NCBI GenBank assembly: GCA_024278755.1
Contig: JAJRSO010000037.1
Span: forward strand, 26,620 to 90,619
DNA: 64,000 nt
Direction: 5' to 3'
Source: Calditrichota bacterium
Lineage (GTDB): Bacteria; Calditrichota; Calditrichia; Calditrichales; Calditrichaceae
In this document: positions 50,151 to 59,396 of the stretch, in pieces
Position numbering within the stretch: the first letter of the stretch is position 1
Layout of the letters: each line of letters opens with the position of its first letter
Notes under the pieces: generated by a model
What the model saw: the letters and a program-made list of their open reading frames with translations, nothing else
Told to the model about the DNA's origin: nothing
The model's database searches: none
Made by a program: the position numbers and the translations under genes

Positions 50151-50731
50151 TCAATACGGTCTTTTGAATTTTACATTTCCATCTTTTAGAACCTGAGCGT
50201 ACCATTCCAGTTCTTCTAAAAAGGTTTTAATGTAGGTATGCATTTTTTCATTAGTCGGATTCCCATCGTCATCAAAGGCATCCTGCACACGGGAAATGGG
50301 AAACAGTGACGGAATGCTTACCGTACCGATTTCTGACAGAAAAGCACGTAGCTGCATGGCCGCGCGTACCCCGCCAAACTGACCGGCGGAATAACTGACA
50401 ATGGCCGAAGGCCGGAAAAATATTCCTCCATAAAGTGGTCCATCAGGTTACTGAGAGCCGGCGGAATGCTGTGGTTGTACTCGCCGCTGACCACCACAAA
50501 GGCGTCGGCCTTTTTTATTTTTCCGGCCATTAGTTCCATTTTATTCGGAGCGCCGCCCTTTTCATATTCTTTGTACATTTTATCCAGCAACGGGAAGTTG
50601 TATTCCAGCTGATCGATGATTTCCGCCGAATGTCCCCGCGCCGTTAATTCATTCATCACAAATCTTACCGCTTTGATCCCCTGGCGATGGTGACGCACAC
50701 TGCCGTAGAATACAAGTATATTTAAATTCAT
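50151..50731 (-). pseudogene. NADPH-dependent FMN reductase with one frameshift
   Basis: Flavodoxin-fold NAD(P)H:FMN/quinone reductase. ATG 50731 is chosen because GAGGATA precedes it and the protein then begins MNLNILVFYGSVR. The first frame runs through VVVSGEYNHSIPPALSNLMDHF to EEYF and then goes wrong. The other frame continues RPSAIVSYSAGQFGGVRAAMQLR to the end at 50151. One extra T in the five-T run near 50425 restores a full protein of about 193 residues. This is either a homopolymer base-calling error or a fresh mutation; the C-terminal frame shows no other damage. Confidence 0.8.
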
Positions 50732-50803
50732 ATTTATCCTCACTAAATCAGGAATTGGGAATTAGGTACTTTTTGTTCCCAGTTTATATTAAAAGTAATT
50801 TTT

Positions 50804-51811
50804 CTAAGAAGCACAGAACAAATTTAAACTAAACCACTTCTTTTGATCAAACCACTGCCGCTCGATCGCCAACCCCGAACCGGCTGCCAGCGCTTCTATC
50901 TCATTTAACGAATATTTTATAGAATTCTCGGTGTGAATGGTTTCGCCTTCGTCAAAATAAATTTCTATACCGCAGTCCGCGATGGTGACCGCTTGTTGCT
51001 TTGTACTGACAAGCCTCATTTCAACTTTTCCTGTCGTTTCATCATACACGGCCGAATGACGAAAAGACTGCAAATTAAAATCTCCATTCAGTTCACGGTT
51101 AATCCGTTCCAGCAGATTCAGATTAAAAGCGGCGGTAATTCCCTTGCTGTCATCATAGGCATTTTCTAAAACATTTTTTTCTTTCCGCAAATCAATACCT
51201 ATTAAAAATTTTGTATTCCCCGTACCAAGCTGTCTTAAACTCTTCAGAAACTTCACAGCCTCTTCCCGTTCGTAATTTCCGATACTGGAACCCAGCCAAA
51301 GAATCAGATTCTCTTTCCCATTGTGTAAAATGCTTTTTTTGAATCCTTCTTCGTAGCGGCCGGCGGCAGGGAAAACCCGAAGTCCCGGATAGGCGCGTTC
51401 TAAATGAGCACTGCTTTCCTGCAGAATTGAATTTGAGACATCGATGGGTTTATACACGGCCATCCTGTTTTTACGAAGAAAAGCTTCCAGTAAAACCCGT
51501 GTTTTTACGGAGCTGCCGCTGCCCAGTTCGATAATATTGACATCCCGGAGAAAAAGAGAGGCCATTTCATCGGCATTCTGCCGCAGGATAGACGCTTCGG
51601 TTCGGGTGGGATAATATTCAGACAAACTGCAAATTTCTTCAAATAACAACGAACCCTTTTCATCATAAAAATAAACGCAGGGCAGGGTTTTCTTCGATTT
51701 GCTTAACCCTTCGCGCACATCCCGGGCAAACGGACTGCTGCTAAATTCATCTTTTAAAAATATTTCTTTTTCTATCTGTTTTTCGGTTCTTTCGCACATA
51801 ATCGGTTCCAT
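50804..51811 (-). CDS. egtD: L-histidine N-alpha-methyltransferase (EgtD)
   Basis: A 335-residue SAM-dependent enzyme that trimethylates histidine to hercynine, the first step to ergothioneine. It has YFYDEKGSLLFEEICSLSEYYPTRTEA near the N terminus and the SAM-binding ELGSGSSVKT. ILWLGSSIGNYE and LIGIDLRKE follow, and the IERQWFDQKKWFSLNLF end is characteristic. It starts three bases after the stop of the CDGSH-ThDP fusion and is surely in the same transcript. No EgtB, EgtC, EgtE or EanB is visible, so the fate of hercynine is unknown. Family length is 320-330. Confidence 0.9.
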   Translation of the reverse strand: MEPIMCERTEKQIEKEIFLKDEFSSSPFARDVREGLSKSKKTLPCVYFYDEKGSLLFEEICSLSEYYPTRTEASILRQNADEMASLFLRDVNIIELGSGSSVKTRVLLEAFLRKNRMAVYKPIDVSNSILQESSAHLERAYPGLRVFPAAGRYEEGFKKSILHNGKENLILWLGSSIGNYEREEAVKFLKSLRQLGTGNTKFLIGIDLRKEKNVLENAYDDSKGITAAFNLNLLERINRELNGDFNLQSFRHSAVYDETTGKVEMRLVSTKQQAVTIADCGIEIYFDEGETIHTENSIKYSLNEIEALAAGSGLAIERQWFDQKKWFSLNLFCAS

Positions 51812-51814
51812 ACT

Positions 51815-54415
51815 TTATATTTGTTCCGGGTCCGAAATTATTTCCACGAGGGCCGGCCCTTCATAGGCAAACGCTTTTTTCAATGCTTCTTCCAGCGCTT
51901 CCTTCTTTTTAACCCGGATTCCGAAGCCACCGCACTCTTTCGCGTAGTTTGAAAAATTGGGATTACTCAGCCCGGTTTGCCAAACCGGAAATTTTCCGTT
52001 GCGCTGTTCTTTGGATATCTTACCAAGTTCATTGTTATTGAGCAAAATATGGGTCATATTCATTCCATAGCGTACCGCCGTATTAAATTCACCCATATAC
52101 TGGCCAAATCCGCCGTCTCCGCTTACGGAGATTACCGGTCGTTCATCCTGCGCCATATAAGCGCCCATCGCCGCGGGAAAGCCAAAACCGATGGAACCGA
52201 GATAACCGGAAAGGATAACCCGCTGGTCTTTACATTCAAAATAACGTCCGAACGAGTAGGTGTTATTTCCAACATCAAGACTAAAAATGGCGTTATCCGG
52301 AGCAATTTTAGACAGGGTATCAAAGATAAAAGCAGAGTTTAAACCCTTTTCGCTTTTCTTTAGCATACGACGCTTTTTTTCTTCCTGCCAGAATTTTTTC
52401 CGCTCTGCGATTTCGTCACGGAAATCCGTTCCATGGAACTCTGTACTTAGCTTTTGGCTGAAGAGGTCTGCGGTAATGGCGATAGCACCCCAGATTGCCG
52501 TATCCACCGGATGAAATTTTCCGAGGGTCATCCGTTCGAAATCAACCTGAATAATCGGTTTATTTTTATCAATCCCGGTATGCTGCGCAAAGGAAGCGCC
52601 GAAGACAATCAGTAAATCCGCCTGATTCATAAACCAGGCCGAAACCGGTGTGCCGCTGCGTCCCAGCACGCCGCATCCCAGCGGATGCAAATCCGAAATT
52701 TGTCCTTTGGCTTTAAAGGTGGTCAGGACGGGCGCATTCAGTTTTTCGGCAAAAGCAATGACCGCTTCCATTCCGTCCCGCGCGCCATACCCGGCAATAA
52801 TCACCGGCCGTTTGGCGGCGAATATACGGTACATCGCCAGATTCACCGATTCATCCGACGGGGTGATTTTTGTATCGCTCAACCGGCCCAGCGGATGTCC
52901 GGGTCCCGTTTCGCCGGCATCGAGGGTTTGCACTTCGTCGGGGAAAATCAGATGCGACACATCGCGCTTTACCAGTGCATTTTTAATGGCCAGCGACATC
53001 AGTTCCGCAAAATTACTCTCCTTAATCACCGTTTTACTAAAAGCGGCCACACTGTTGAACGCCGCCTGTAGATCAATTTCCTGAAACGAACCCGGTCCGA
53101 TAAACTGGTTATCAATCTGCCCGGTTAAAGCTAAGACCGGAGCGCCGTCAACTTTTGCGTCCCATAATCCGGTCAGCAGGTTTGTAGCCCCCGGGCCGGC
53201 GATGGTCAGGCAGGCGGCAGGTTTACCGGAAGCTTTGGCATAGCCGGAGCAGGCAAAGGCGGCGGCGCCCTCGTGGCGCACCCCGATAAAGCGCAGGTTG
53301 TTTTTATTTTCCTGAACCCGGATAGCCTCGGCTAATCCTAAATTGGAGTGACCCACCATCCCAAACACGTGCTTAAAGCCCCAGTTCACCATCGTTTCCG
53401 CCATCACGTGGCTGACCGTCCAGGATGATTTTTGCGGACTCTCCACTTTGATATAAATCCCGTCGTCTCTTTTTTCCACTTCATAGGTTTTTAAATCGCT
53501 GTCTCCGCCTTCCGATTTTCCGATGGTGGGATTAAAGGCGTGGCCGTGCCAGGGACAACGTACAACACCCTCTTCGATCGTGCTGTCGCTTAAAGGACCG
53601 CCCTGATGTGAACAAACGGCTTCAATCGCCCCGTATTTTCCGTTTAAGAAAGAGAGAAGAATCTGCTGATTGTTAATCTGTAAAGCTTTAACGGCGCCTT
53701 TCGGCAGTTCATCAACCTCTGCCGCCTTTTGCCAAACGACCTCCGTTTTACCCAAAGCGCGGTTGGCAGCCGAAATGGTTAAGGCTTCGTCGTCTTTAAA
53801 AGCAGCGTACCAGTGAGCGCCGTCGCAGCGCGGTTTGTTTCCGGATTTTCCGCAGCGGCAAAGGGTGAAATGTTCCTGCGAAGCGTCCTCCCCGAGTGTC
53901 TCATTTTTAAGCTCTACTCCCCCGCGCACATAGTAGGGGCCGTTAAAGGAGATATGTATTTCCGCTTCCGCCCCAAAATCGTTTACTTCTATATTTTTTT
54001 CGGAATAGCTGAGCGCTCCGGACGGACACATACGAATGACGCGCTTTATCTCTTCGATATCCGACCCGTCCGGATCGATCCAGGGCTCCGTCCCCATGCG
54101 GAAGACGCCGGGCAGGTTAGCGGTACAGAATCCGGCGTGTGAACAGATGCCGCGGTTATCGTGAATGGTAATGGACTTGCCCTTGTATGTATCCTTTTTA
54201 TCCGGCACCCGTTTTTCATTTTTTTTACTGCTAAAACCGATACTGGTATGGGTTCCGTCACAGAACGGTTTTGTTTTGGAAGCGCCGCAGCGACACAAGG
54301 CTAAAGTTTTTTTAGTTTCAACGGGTTCATTGTGCGAATTGGTAAATTTCGTTAATTCCTTTACCAGAAGCGGGCCGTTTTTTTGCGCCTTAATCGAAGG
54401 TTTTTCATTGTCCAT
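51815..54415 (-). CDS. CDGSH-4Fe4S-CDGSH-Rieske-ThDP enzyme fusion
   Basis: An 866-residue multidomain redox protein. ATG 54415 is chosen (GGAG eight bases upstream) although the frame extends 16 codons further. In order: CDGSH zinc-finger-like 2Fe-2S domain (Cys41, Cys43, Cys52, His56), and a divergent Fer4_19 domain with Cys91, Cys97 and Cys130 (CPSGALSYS). A second CDGSH follows (Cys186, Cys188, Cys197, His201), then a Rieske domain (C268-x-H270, C287-x2-H290). Last is a complete thiamine-diphosphate enzyme of the acetolactate synthase/pyruvate oxidase group (about 334-866), with catalytic Glu382 and the GDG (766-768) to NN (793-795) cofactor motif. Electrons released from a 2-oxo acid could pass through four iron-sulfur centres on one chain. 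Substrate and acceptor are unknown. egtD follows after three bases, and a flavoprotein gene precedes. Confidence 0.9.
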   Translation of the reverse strand: MDNEKPSIKAQKNGPLLVKELTKFTNSHNEPVETKKTLALCRCGASKTKPFCDGTHTSIGFSSKKNEKRVPDKKDTYKGKSITIHDNRGICSHAGFCTANLPGVFRMGTEPWIDPDGSDIEEIKRVIRMCPSGALSYSEKNIEVNDFGAEAEIHISFNGPYYVRGGVELKNETLGEDASQEHFTLCRCGKSGNKPRCDGAHWYAAFKDDEALTISAANRALGKTEVVWQKAAEVDELPKGAVKALQINNQQILLSFLNGKYGAIEAVCSHQGGPLSDSTIEEGVVRCPWHGHAFNPTIGKSEGGDSDLKTYEVEKRDDGIYIKVESPQKSSWTVSHVMAETMVNWGFKHVFGMVGHSNLGLAEAIRVQENKNNLRFIGVRHEGAAAFACSGYAKASGKPAACLTIAGPGATNLLTGLWDAKVDGAPVLALTGQIDNQFIGPGSFQEIDLQAAFNSVAAFSKTVIKESNFAELMSLAIKNALVKRDVSHLIFPDEVQTLDAGETGPGHPLGRLSDTKITPSDESVNLAMYRIFAAKRPVIIAGYGARDGMEAVIAFAEKLNAPVLTTFKAKGQISDLHPLGCGVLGRSGTPVSAWFMNQADLLIVFGASFAQHTGIDKNKPIIQVDFERMTLGKFHPVDTAIWGAIAITADLFSQKLSTEFHGTDFRDEIAERKKFWQEEKKRRMLKKSEKGLNSAFIFDTLSKIAPDNAIFSLDVGNNTYSFGRYFECKDQRVILSGYLGSIGFGFPAAMGAYMAQDERPVISVSGDGGFGQYMGEFNTAVRYGMNMTHILLNNNELGKISKEQRNGKFPVWQTGLSNPNFSNYAKECGGFGIRVKKKEALEEALKKAFAYEGPALVEIISDPEQI

Positions 54416-54516
54416 AGTAGAACTCCATCTTTCTAAACAAATAATTGTTTTGCTGATACACAAGCGTTTGCAATTGTATATTCTGCCCTGCTCACGAATT
54501 TCATACGAATATTGGA

Positions 54517-55890
54517 TTAATCGATAACAGACACGCCTTCAAGTAGGGTCGGGATTAACTCTGAGACGGTAGGATGCGGATGCACGGAATCACGGATGAC
54601 GGCGTAGGACTTCCTGGCATACATAATATTTAAAATGCTGCTGATAATTTCATCTCCACCAATTCCCAGCATGCTTGCTCCCAGAATTTGATCTGTTTCA
54701 GCGTCAATTATAACACGCATAAAGCCGTTCGTCTCACCTTTTTCCCTGGCCCTGGCCACATATTTCATTGGCCGCTGCCCCACCTTTAGTTTTCTGCCGC
54801 TTGCTTTTGCCTGTGCAAGTGTCATCCCCGCTCTGCCGAGGGGCGGGTCAACAAATAAGCCATACGTTAAAATACGGTCAGAGACCCGCCGGTTTTTACC
54901 TTCAAACATATTTTCTACAATAATTTCATAGTCATTGTAGGAAGTATGGGTAAAAGCGCCCTGTCCATTGCAATCACCCAAAGCATATATGCCGGCCACA
55001 TTCGTTTCCAGAAAGTCATTTACGTTTATATAGCCTCTGTCATTTGTTTCGATTCCCGCTGCTTTTAGATTTAGAGTATCCGTATTTGGAACACGTCCCA
55101 CCGATAGCAGGAGGTGCGATCCGCTAATATCCGGTGAGCCCTGTGTGCAGTCAACGTGAACGGTAATTTTCCCGTTTTTATCATGGAAGCCGCTCATACA
55201 AGTGGCCTTCAGCCTAAAGGCAATACCTTCACTTTCAAGAAACTCTTTTATTGCTTCGGAAACATCTTCATCCTCACGGCTTATTAGACGGAAACCTTTT
55301 TCTATGATGGTTACTTTGCTGCCAAATCTTCTAAACATCTGTCCAAACTCAAGTCCAATGTAGCTCCCGCCGACAATGATCAAATGCTCGGGCAGCTCTT
55401 CCAACTGAAGTATTTCCTGATTGCTTAATATATTTACGCCCTCAAAACCTTGCGGAATTCTTGGCCTGCCGCCAACATTAATAAAAATTTTATCCGCTTC
55501 AATTTCTTCGCCATTTATTGAAACCTGTTTTGGGCCGCTGAACTTTGCACTTCCTTCAAATACGGTAATGTTTTTATTTTTTATCAGACCATTGCGAATT
55601 CCATTTACAGATTTTTGTATGAGCGCCTCTTTTCTGGACTTCACACGGGATAAGTCTATTTTTGTGCCTTGCGGGATATCAACTCCAAGTTCCGCACCAT
55701 GCCGGGCTTCAAAAATTCTTCGCGCGCTGGCAACATACGTTTTTGTGGGTGTACAGCCAACATTAAGGCAGGTTCCTCCAAAATGCTCTTTTTCAATAAA
55801 CGCGACTTTTTTACCATTTGCCGCTAATTTAAAAACAAGCGGAGTCCCGGCCTGGCCTGACCCAATAATGATTGCATCAAATTTTTTCAT
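54517..55890 (-). CDS. Dihydrolipoamide dehydrogenase-like flavoprotein disulfide reductase
   Basis: A 457-residue class I pyridine nucleotide-disulfide oxidoreductase. It has FAD-binding IIGSGQAGTPL, the redox disulfide GGTCLNVGC (Cys42, Cys47), NAD(P)-binding IIVGGSYIGLEFG, and the C-terminal dimer motif HPHPTVSE with the proton-relay His. The closest families are dihydrolipoamide dehydrogenase and MerA-like reductases. There is no N-terminal metal-binding domain and no C-terminal CC pair, so it is not a mercuric reductase proper. It lies 101 bases upstream of the CDGSH-ThDP gene, probably in one operon, and could exchange electrons with it. This link is inference. Confidence 0.85.
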   Translation of the reverse strand: MKKFDAIIIGSGQAGTPLVFKLAANGKKVAFIEKEHFGGTCLNVGCTPTKTYVASARRIFEARHGAELGVDIPQGTKIDLSRVKSRKEALIQKSVNGIRNGLIKNKNITVFEGSAKFSGPKQVSINGEEIEADKIFINVGGRPRIPQGFEGVNILSNQEILQLEELPEHLIIVGGSYIGLEFGQMFRRFGSKVTIIEKGFRLISREDEDVSEAIKEFLESEGIAFRLKATCMSGFHDKNGKITVHVDCTQGSPDISGSHLLLSVGRVPNTDTLNLKAAGIETNDRGYINVNDFLETNVAGIYALGDCNGQGAFTHTSYNDYEIIVENMFEGKNRRVSDRILTYGLFVDPPLGRAGMTLAQAKASGRKLKVGQRPMKYVARAREKGETNGFMRVIIDAETDQILGASMLGIGGDEIISSILNIMYARKSYAVIRDSVHPHPTVSELIPTLLEGVSVID

Positions 55891-55910
55891 ATTTTTCTCT
55901 TTTCGTTAAT

Positions 55911-55945
55911 CGTTAATCTTCAATCTGAAATTGTTTTGATTAACG
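55911..55945. promoter_or_regulatory. Inverted repeat upstream of the flavoprotein gene
   Basis: Arms CGTTAATC (55911-55918) and GATTAACG (55938-55945), with a second GTTAAT half-copy beside the left arm, 20 bases before the start codon at 55890. It could be an operator or a hairpin in the leader; no regulator gene is nearby. Confidence 0.3.
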
Positions 55946-56138
55946 ATTGCAGAGTAACGAAGTCAGATTCTATATGTAAAAGGTCAAACCCTGCGGCGGC
56001 CGGCAACAGACAGAACTGCTTTCTGCATATTCCTTTTCTTGATAATTATGTCTGCCCCCCTTCCTTGTTGTATCAGGGGAGGAATTCCTTTGATCTAAAA
56101 TCCTTTCGTCATTTTTTCATAGAGCCTTTGACACTGCC

Positions 56139-56353
56139 TAGTGCTCGTCTATAAAATCAGAAAGACGCCAGACGTTTTAAATTTTGTTCATGATTTTAAC
56201 CATCCCTGCTCCCGGTTCCCGGGAATTTTCCCTCCCTGATATCAGGGAGGGAGTCCCGATTATTGGGACGGGTGGGTTAAAATGCTCATATTTTAAAAAT
56301 TTGCTTTAAATTGATTTTAAAGCAATGCAGCTACACTTTATAGACAAGCACTA
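56139..56353. mobile_element. 215-bp fold-back (MITE-like) element
   Basis: Terminal inverted repeats of 17 bases match at 16: TAGTGCTCGTCTATAAA (56139-56155) and its complement ending 56353 (TTGT instead of CTCGT-type at one base). The arms continue pairing inside (TTTTAACC/GGTTAAAA). The centre holds a perfect 24-bp palindrome CCCTCCCTGAT/ATCAGGGAGGG (56229-56252) and a TCCCGA-type hairpin. It encodes nothing. It lies nine bases beyond the last decipherable codon of the broken CDGSH-glutamate synthase gene, so it may mark the truncation point. Confidence 0.6.
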
Positions 56354-56362
56354 ATGAGTCTC

Positions 56363-57294
56363 TCAAACATGCGCAATATCTGTAAAGGCGGCCATTAGGG
56401 CAAATGCCAGGTCCTCTTCAATGTGCCCTGCCGCCAGTTTTAATCCAACCGGTTTTCCGCCTGTGATTTCTTTTATATGCGCAACTTTTTTCTGCAAATC
56501 ATCTAAATTATTTACCGTGCAAGTCTGCCCGGCGATACGGACGCCTGTCCCGGTTTTAAACCTCTTATTTTGGCAATCTCCCCGGTCACTTTGTGTCCCG
56601 GCAAATGGCCGCCTAAGCCCGGTTTTACGCCCTGTCCAATTTTTATTTCGACCGCATCGGCCTGCATGATGGCGCTGTCTACATGTGAAAATGCGGCTGT
56701 TCCCAGCTCATAAATATAGTTAGTCGCGGCTTTGCGTTCATCCGGCAGCATGCCGCCTTCGCCCGAGCACATAACCGTACCAACAAGGCTGGTACCTTTT
56801 GCCAGAGCAATTTTCGCTTCCCGCGAAAGCGCGCCAAAGGACATATGGGATACATAAAAAGGCATCTCTATTTTCAGGGGCTGTTTGGCTGTTTTACCAA
56901 GAATAGTTTTGGTATTCACTTTGACATCTTCATTCAGGGGCATTTTATGCAATTGAGCGCCCTTAAAAACCAGTGTTTCAAATCCGGGGAAAGTACTCAG
57001 GGTACGCATGGCCGAGTTTTCACTCTTTCCGCTTTGCGCAAGTTTTTGAATATTTGCTGTTTTTTCATCCGCATTCAGGCCAATGGGGTTTACCAAACCT
57101 TCATCCCTGAATCTTACATACCAGTGCTGCCCGTCGCAAAACGGTTTGTGCTTTGAATGGCCGCAGCGGCATAGGGCAATATTTTTTTGTTCTACCTGAA
57201 AAACAGTACCATTTGCCTCGGTTAGGTTTTTAAGTTGCTTATTTACCAACGGTCCGTTTTCCAGAGTGTAAATATTCGGTTTTTCATTTTTCAT
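56363..57294 (-). pseudogene. CDGSH-glutamate synthase-like gene, frameshifted and truncated
   Basis: Begins with a CDGSH domain (Cys42, Cys44, Cys53, His57) whose flanks (NEKPNIYTLENGPL) closely resemble the N terminus of the CDGSH-ThDP fusion 3 kb away. A glutamate-synthase-type FMN-binding barrel follows: SHMSFGALSREAKIALAKG, GEGGMLPDER, and IKIGQGVKPGLGGHLPG with KVTGEIAKIRG. After KPGQASVSPG the frame breaks and stops. A second frame resumes VNNLDDLQKKVAHIKEITGG, GLKLAAGHIEEDLAFAL, and ends in TGA at 56363. About a dozen bases (SPxRHPDI region) are lost at the junction. The remaining barrel, including the 3Fe-4S cysteines, is missing. A real decayed gene rather than a simple base-call error. 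Confidence 0.85.
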
Positions 57295-57556
57295 GATGGT
57301 TCCCTATTTTAAACAGAGCGGGATAGCTGTAGTCGCAGCCATATTGTTTGAAACGAAAAAGGACACAAATATATTCTTTGTTTGTTTTGACGTAGGAAAT
57401 TAAAAAACCTTACAGGTTGTTTTAATAAAACTGATCTAAACGTAATATAAAAGAAATTATTGTTTAACGCACGCAATTAAAAAATATATCTGGTAGAAGC
57501 CTAAGTAGGAAAATATCCGGGCATTTGGCCCGGATTTATGAATCAACTGGATAAGA

Positions 57557-59245
57557 TTAATCAAATTTTTTTTCTATTTTCGCCCAACTATCCCGCAGGG
57601 GTACGGTGCGGTTAAATACCGGTTTTTCCGGCGTGGAATCCGGATCGGCACAGAAATACCCCTGACGTAGAAACTGGTAATACGCGCCCGGCTGCGCGTC
57701 CTTTAAAGCGGGTTCAATCAGAGGATGTGTTAAAACTTTTAAAGAGTTCGGATTGATATTCTCCGTAAAATCCTTTCCCTCTTCCACTTCGTAAGGATTC
57801 TCTTTCAGAAAAAGATGTTAGTATAAACGCACTTCCGCTTTTACGGCATGCGCGGCGGATACCCAGTGTAACGTTCCCTTTACCTTTCGGCCGTCATCGG
57901 TCCAGCCGCCTTTGGAAGCCGGATCGTAGGTACAGTGCAATTCCGTAATTTCGCCGCCTGCATCTTTAATAACGTCGGTGCATGTGATATAGTAACCGTG
58001 TTTCAGCCGCACCTCTTTACCCGGTTTCAGGCGGAACCATTTGCGGTTTGCCTCTTCGCGGAAGTCTTCGCGTTCGATGAAGATTTCACGGGAGAACGGT
58101 ATTTTACGAGTGCCGGCGGATTCGTCTTCCGGATTATTGACCGCCTCCATTTCTTCCACCTGACCTTCGGGATAATTATCGATAATCACTTTTAGTGGGT
58201 TTAAAACCGCCATCATACGGATGGCCCGTTTATTTAAATCTTCGCGCAAAGTATGATCGAGCAGGGCAAAATCAACGGTACTGTTGGTTTTGGCCACGCC
58301 GATTTTATCGGCAAACTCCCGAATTGCCTCTGGACTGTATCCGCGCCGGCGTAAACCGGAGAGGGTCGGCATGCGCGGATCATCCCAGCCGTTGACATAT
58401 TTTTCCTGAACCAGTTTCAATAGCTTTCGTTTGCTCATCACCGTGTAATTGAGATTCAGACGAGCGAATTCAATCTGCTGCGGATGGTAAACATCCAGCT
58501 GGTCCAGGAACCAGTCGTAGAGCGGACGGTGATCTTCGAATTCCAGCGTACAAATGGAATGGGTAATGCGTTCAATGGAATCTTCCAGACCGTGCGCCCA
58601 GTCGTACATGGGATAGATACACCACGCATTTCCGGTACGCGGATGCTCGGCATGCAAAATGCGGTACATCACCGGGTCACGCATATTCAGATTAGGGGAG
58701 CTCATATCGATTTTTGCGCGTAAAACTTTACTGCCGTCATCAAATTCACCCTTGCGCATCCTGCGAAACAAATCAAGGTTTTCTTCCACGGAACGGCTGC
58801 GGGAAGGACTCTCCTTTCCCGGTTCTTTAAGCGTCCCGCGGTAGGAACGGATTTCTTCGGCGCTTAAATCTTCTACATAGGCTTTACCCTTTTGGATCAG
58901 TTTTTCCGCGTATTCGTACATCTGCTGAAAATAATCCGAGGCATAAAAGAGGTTCTCTTTCCAGTCGAATCCCAGCCACTTTACATCTTTGATGATGGAA
59001 TCGATATATTCCTGTTCTTCCTTACTGGGATTGGTATCGTCAAAGCGCAGGTTGCAGATACCGTTGTAGTCCTCCGCCAGGCCAAAATTCAGACAGATAG
59101 ATTTCGCGTGCCCGATATGCAGATAGCCATTGGGTTCCGGCGGAAAACGGGTATGCACGCGTTGATCGAAACGGCCGCTTTGATTGTGCTCATCAATGAT
59201 AGTGCGAATAAAATTAGTTGGCTGTGTTGGAGTTGAATCACTCAT
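57557..59245 (-). CDS. glnS: Glutaminyl-tRNA synthetase interrupted by in-frame TAA
   Basis: A class I synthetase of 562 codons starting at ATG 59245. It has the HIGH-type [27 protein letters not shown], and KMSKS-type VMSKRKL, and then the beta-barrel anticodon domains. Codon 476 is TAA (57818-57820) after KAEVRLY. The same frame continues [25 protein letters not shown], and ends [17 protein letters not shown], all as expected for the second barrel. Homologues have Asp or Glu at the interrupted place, so GAA to TAA is one change. As in cysS, the stop follows TAC. It may be an error in the assembly, readthrough, or a damaged gene. GlnRS can be dispensable if a GatCAB pathway exists, but none is seen here. 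Confidence 0.85.
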
Positions 59246-59267
59246 TGTTGCTTCCCTTTTATTAACT

Positions 59268-59341
59268 GTAACGCAATCCGCAAGATTGCGGAGATAGCTA
59301 TACTTTTCAGTTTTTAATCCCGAACCAGCGGTTCGGTTTAC
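59268..59341. repeat. REP/BIME pair, 3' flank of the RAYT gene
   Basis: Two palindromes in opposite orientation. The first is plus-strand GTAA followed by CGCAATC...GATTGCG (59268-59290). The second is CGAACC-AGC-GGTTCG (59321-59335), whose minus-strand form is preceded by GTAA (TTAC at 59338-59341). The sequence after it (CACATCTTGAAATT) is a worn copy of the 151-bp unit at 60170. It lies between glnS and the transposase. Confidence 0.75.
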
Positions 59342-59396
59342 ACATCTTGAAATTCGCCAGTTTTTTTCTTTATTGAAAACTTAGTTTAAAACCAAA

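Noticed and set aside
54517..55890. Mercuric reductase
   Set aside because: It has no N-terminal HMA domain and no C-terminal vicinal cysteines, and no mer genes are nearby; only the general disulfide reductase fold is supported.
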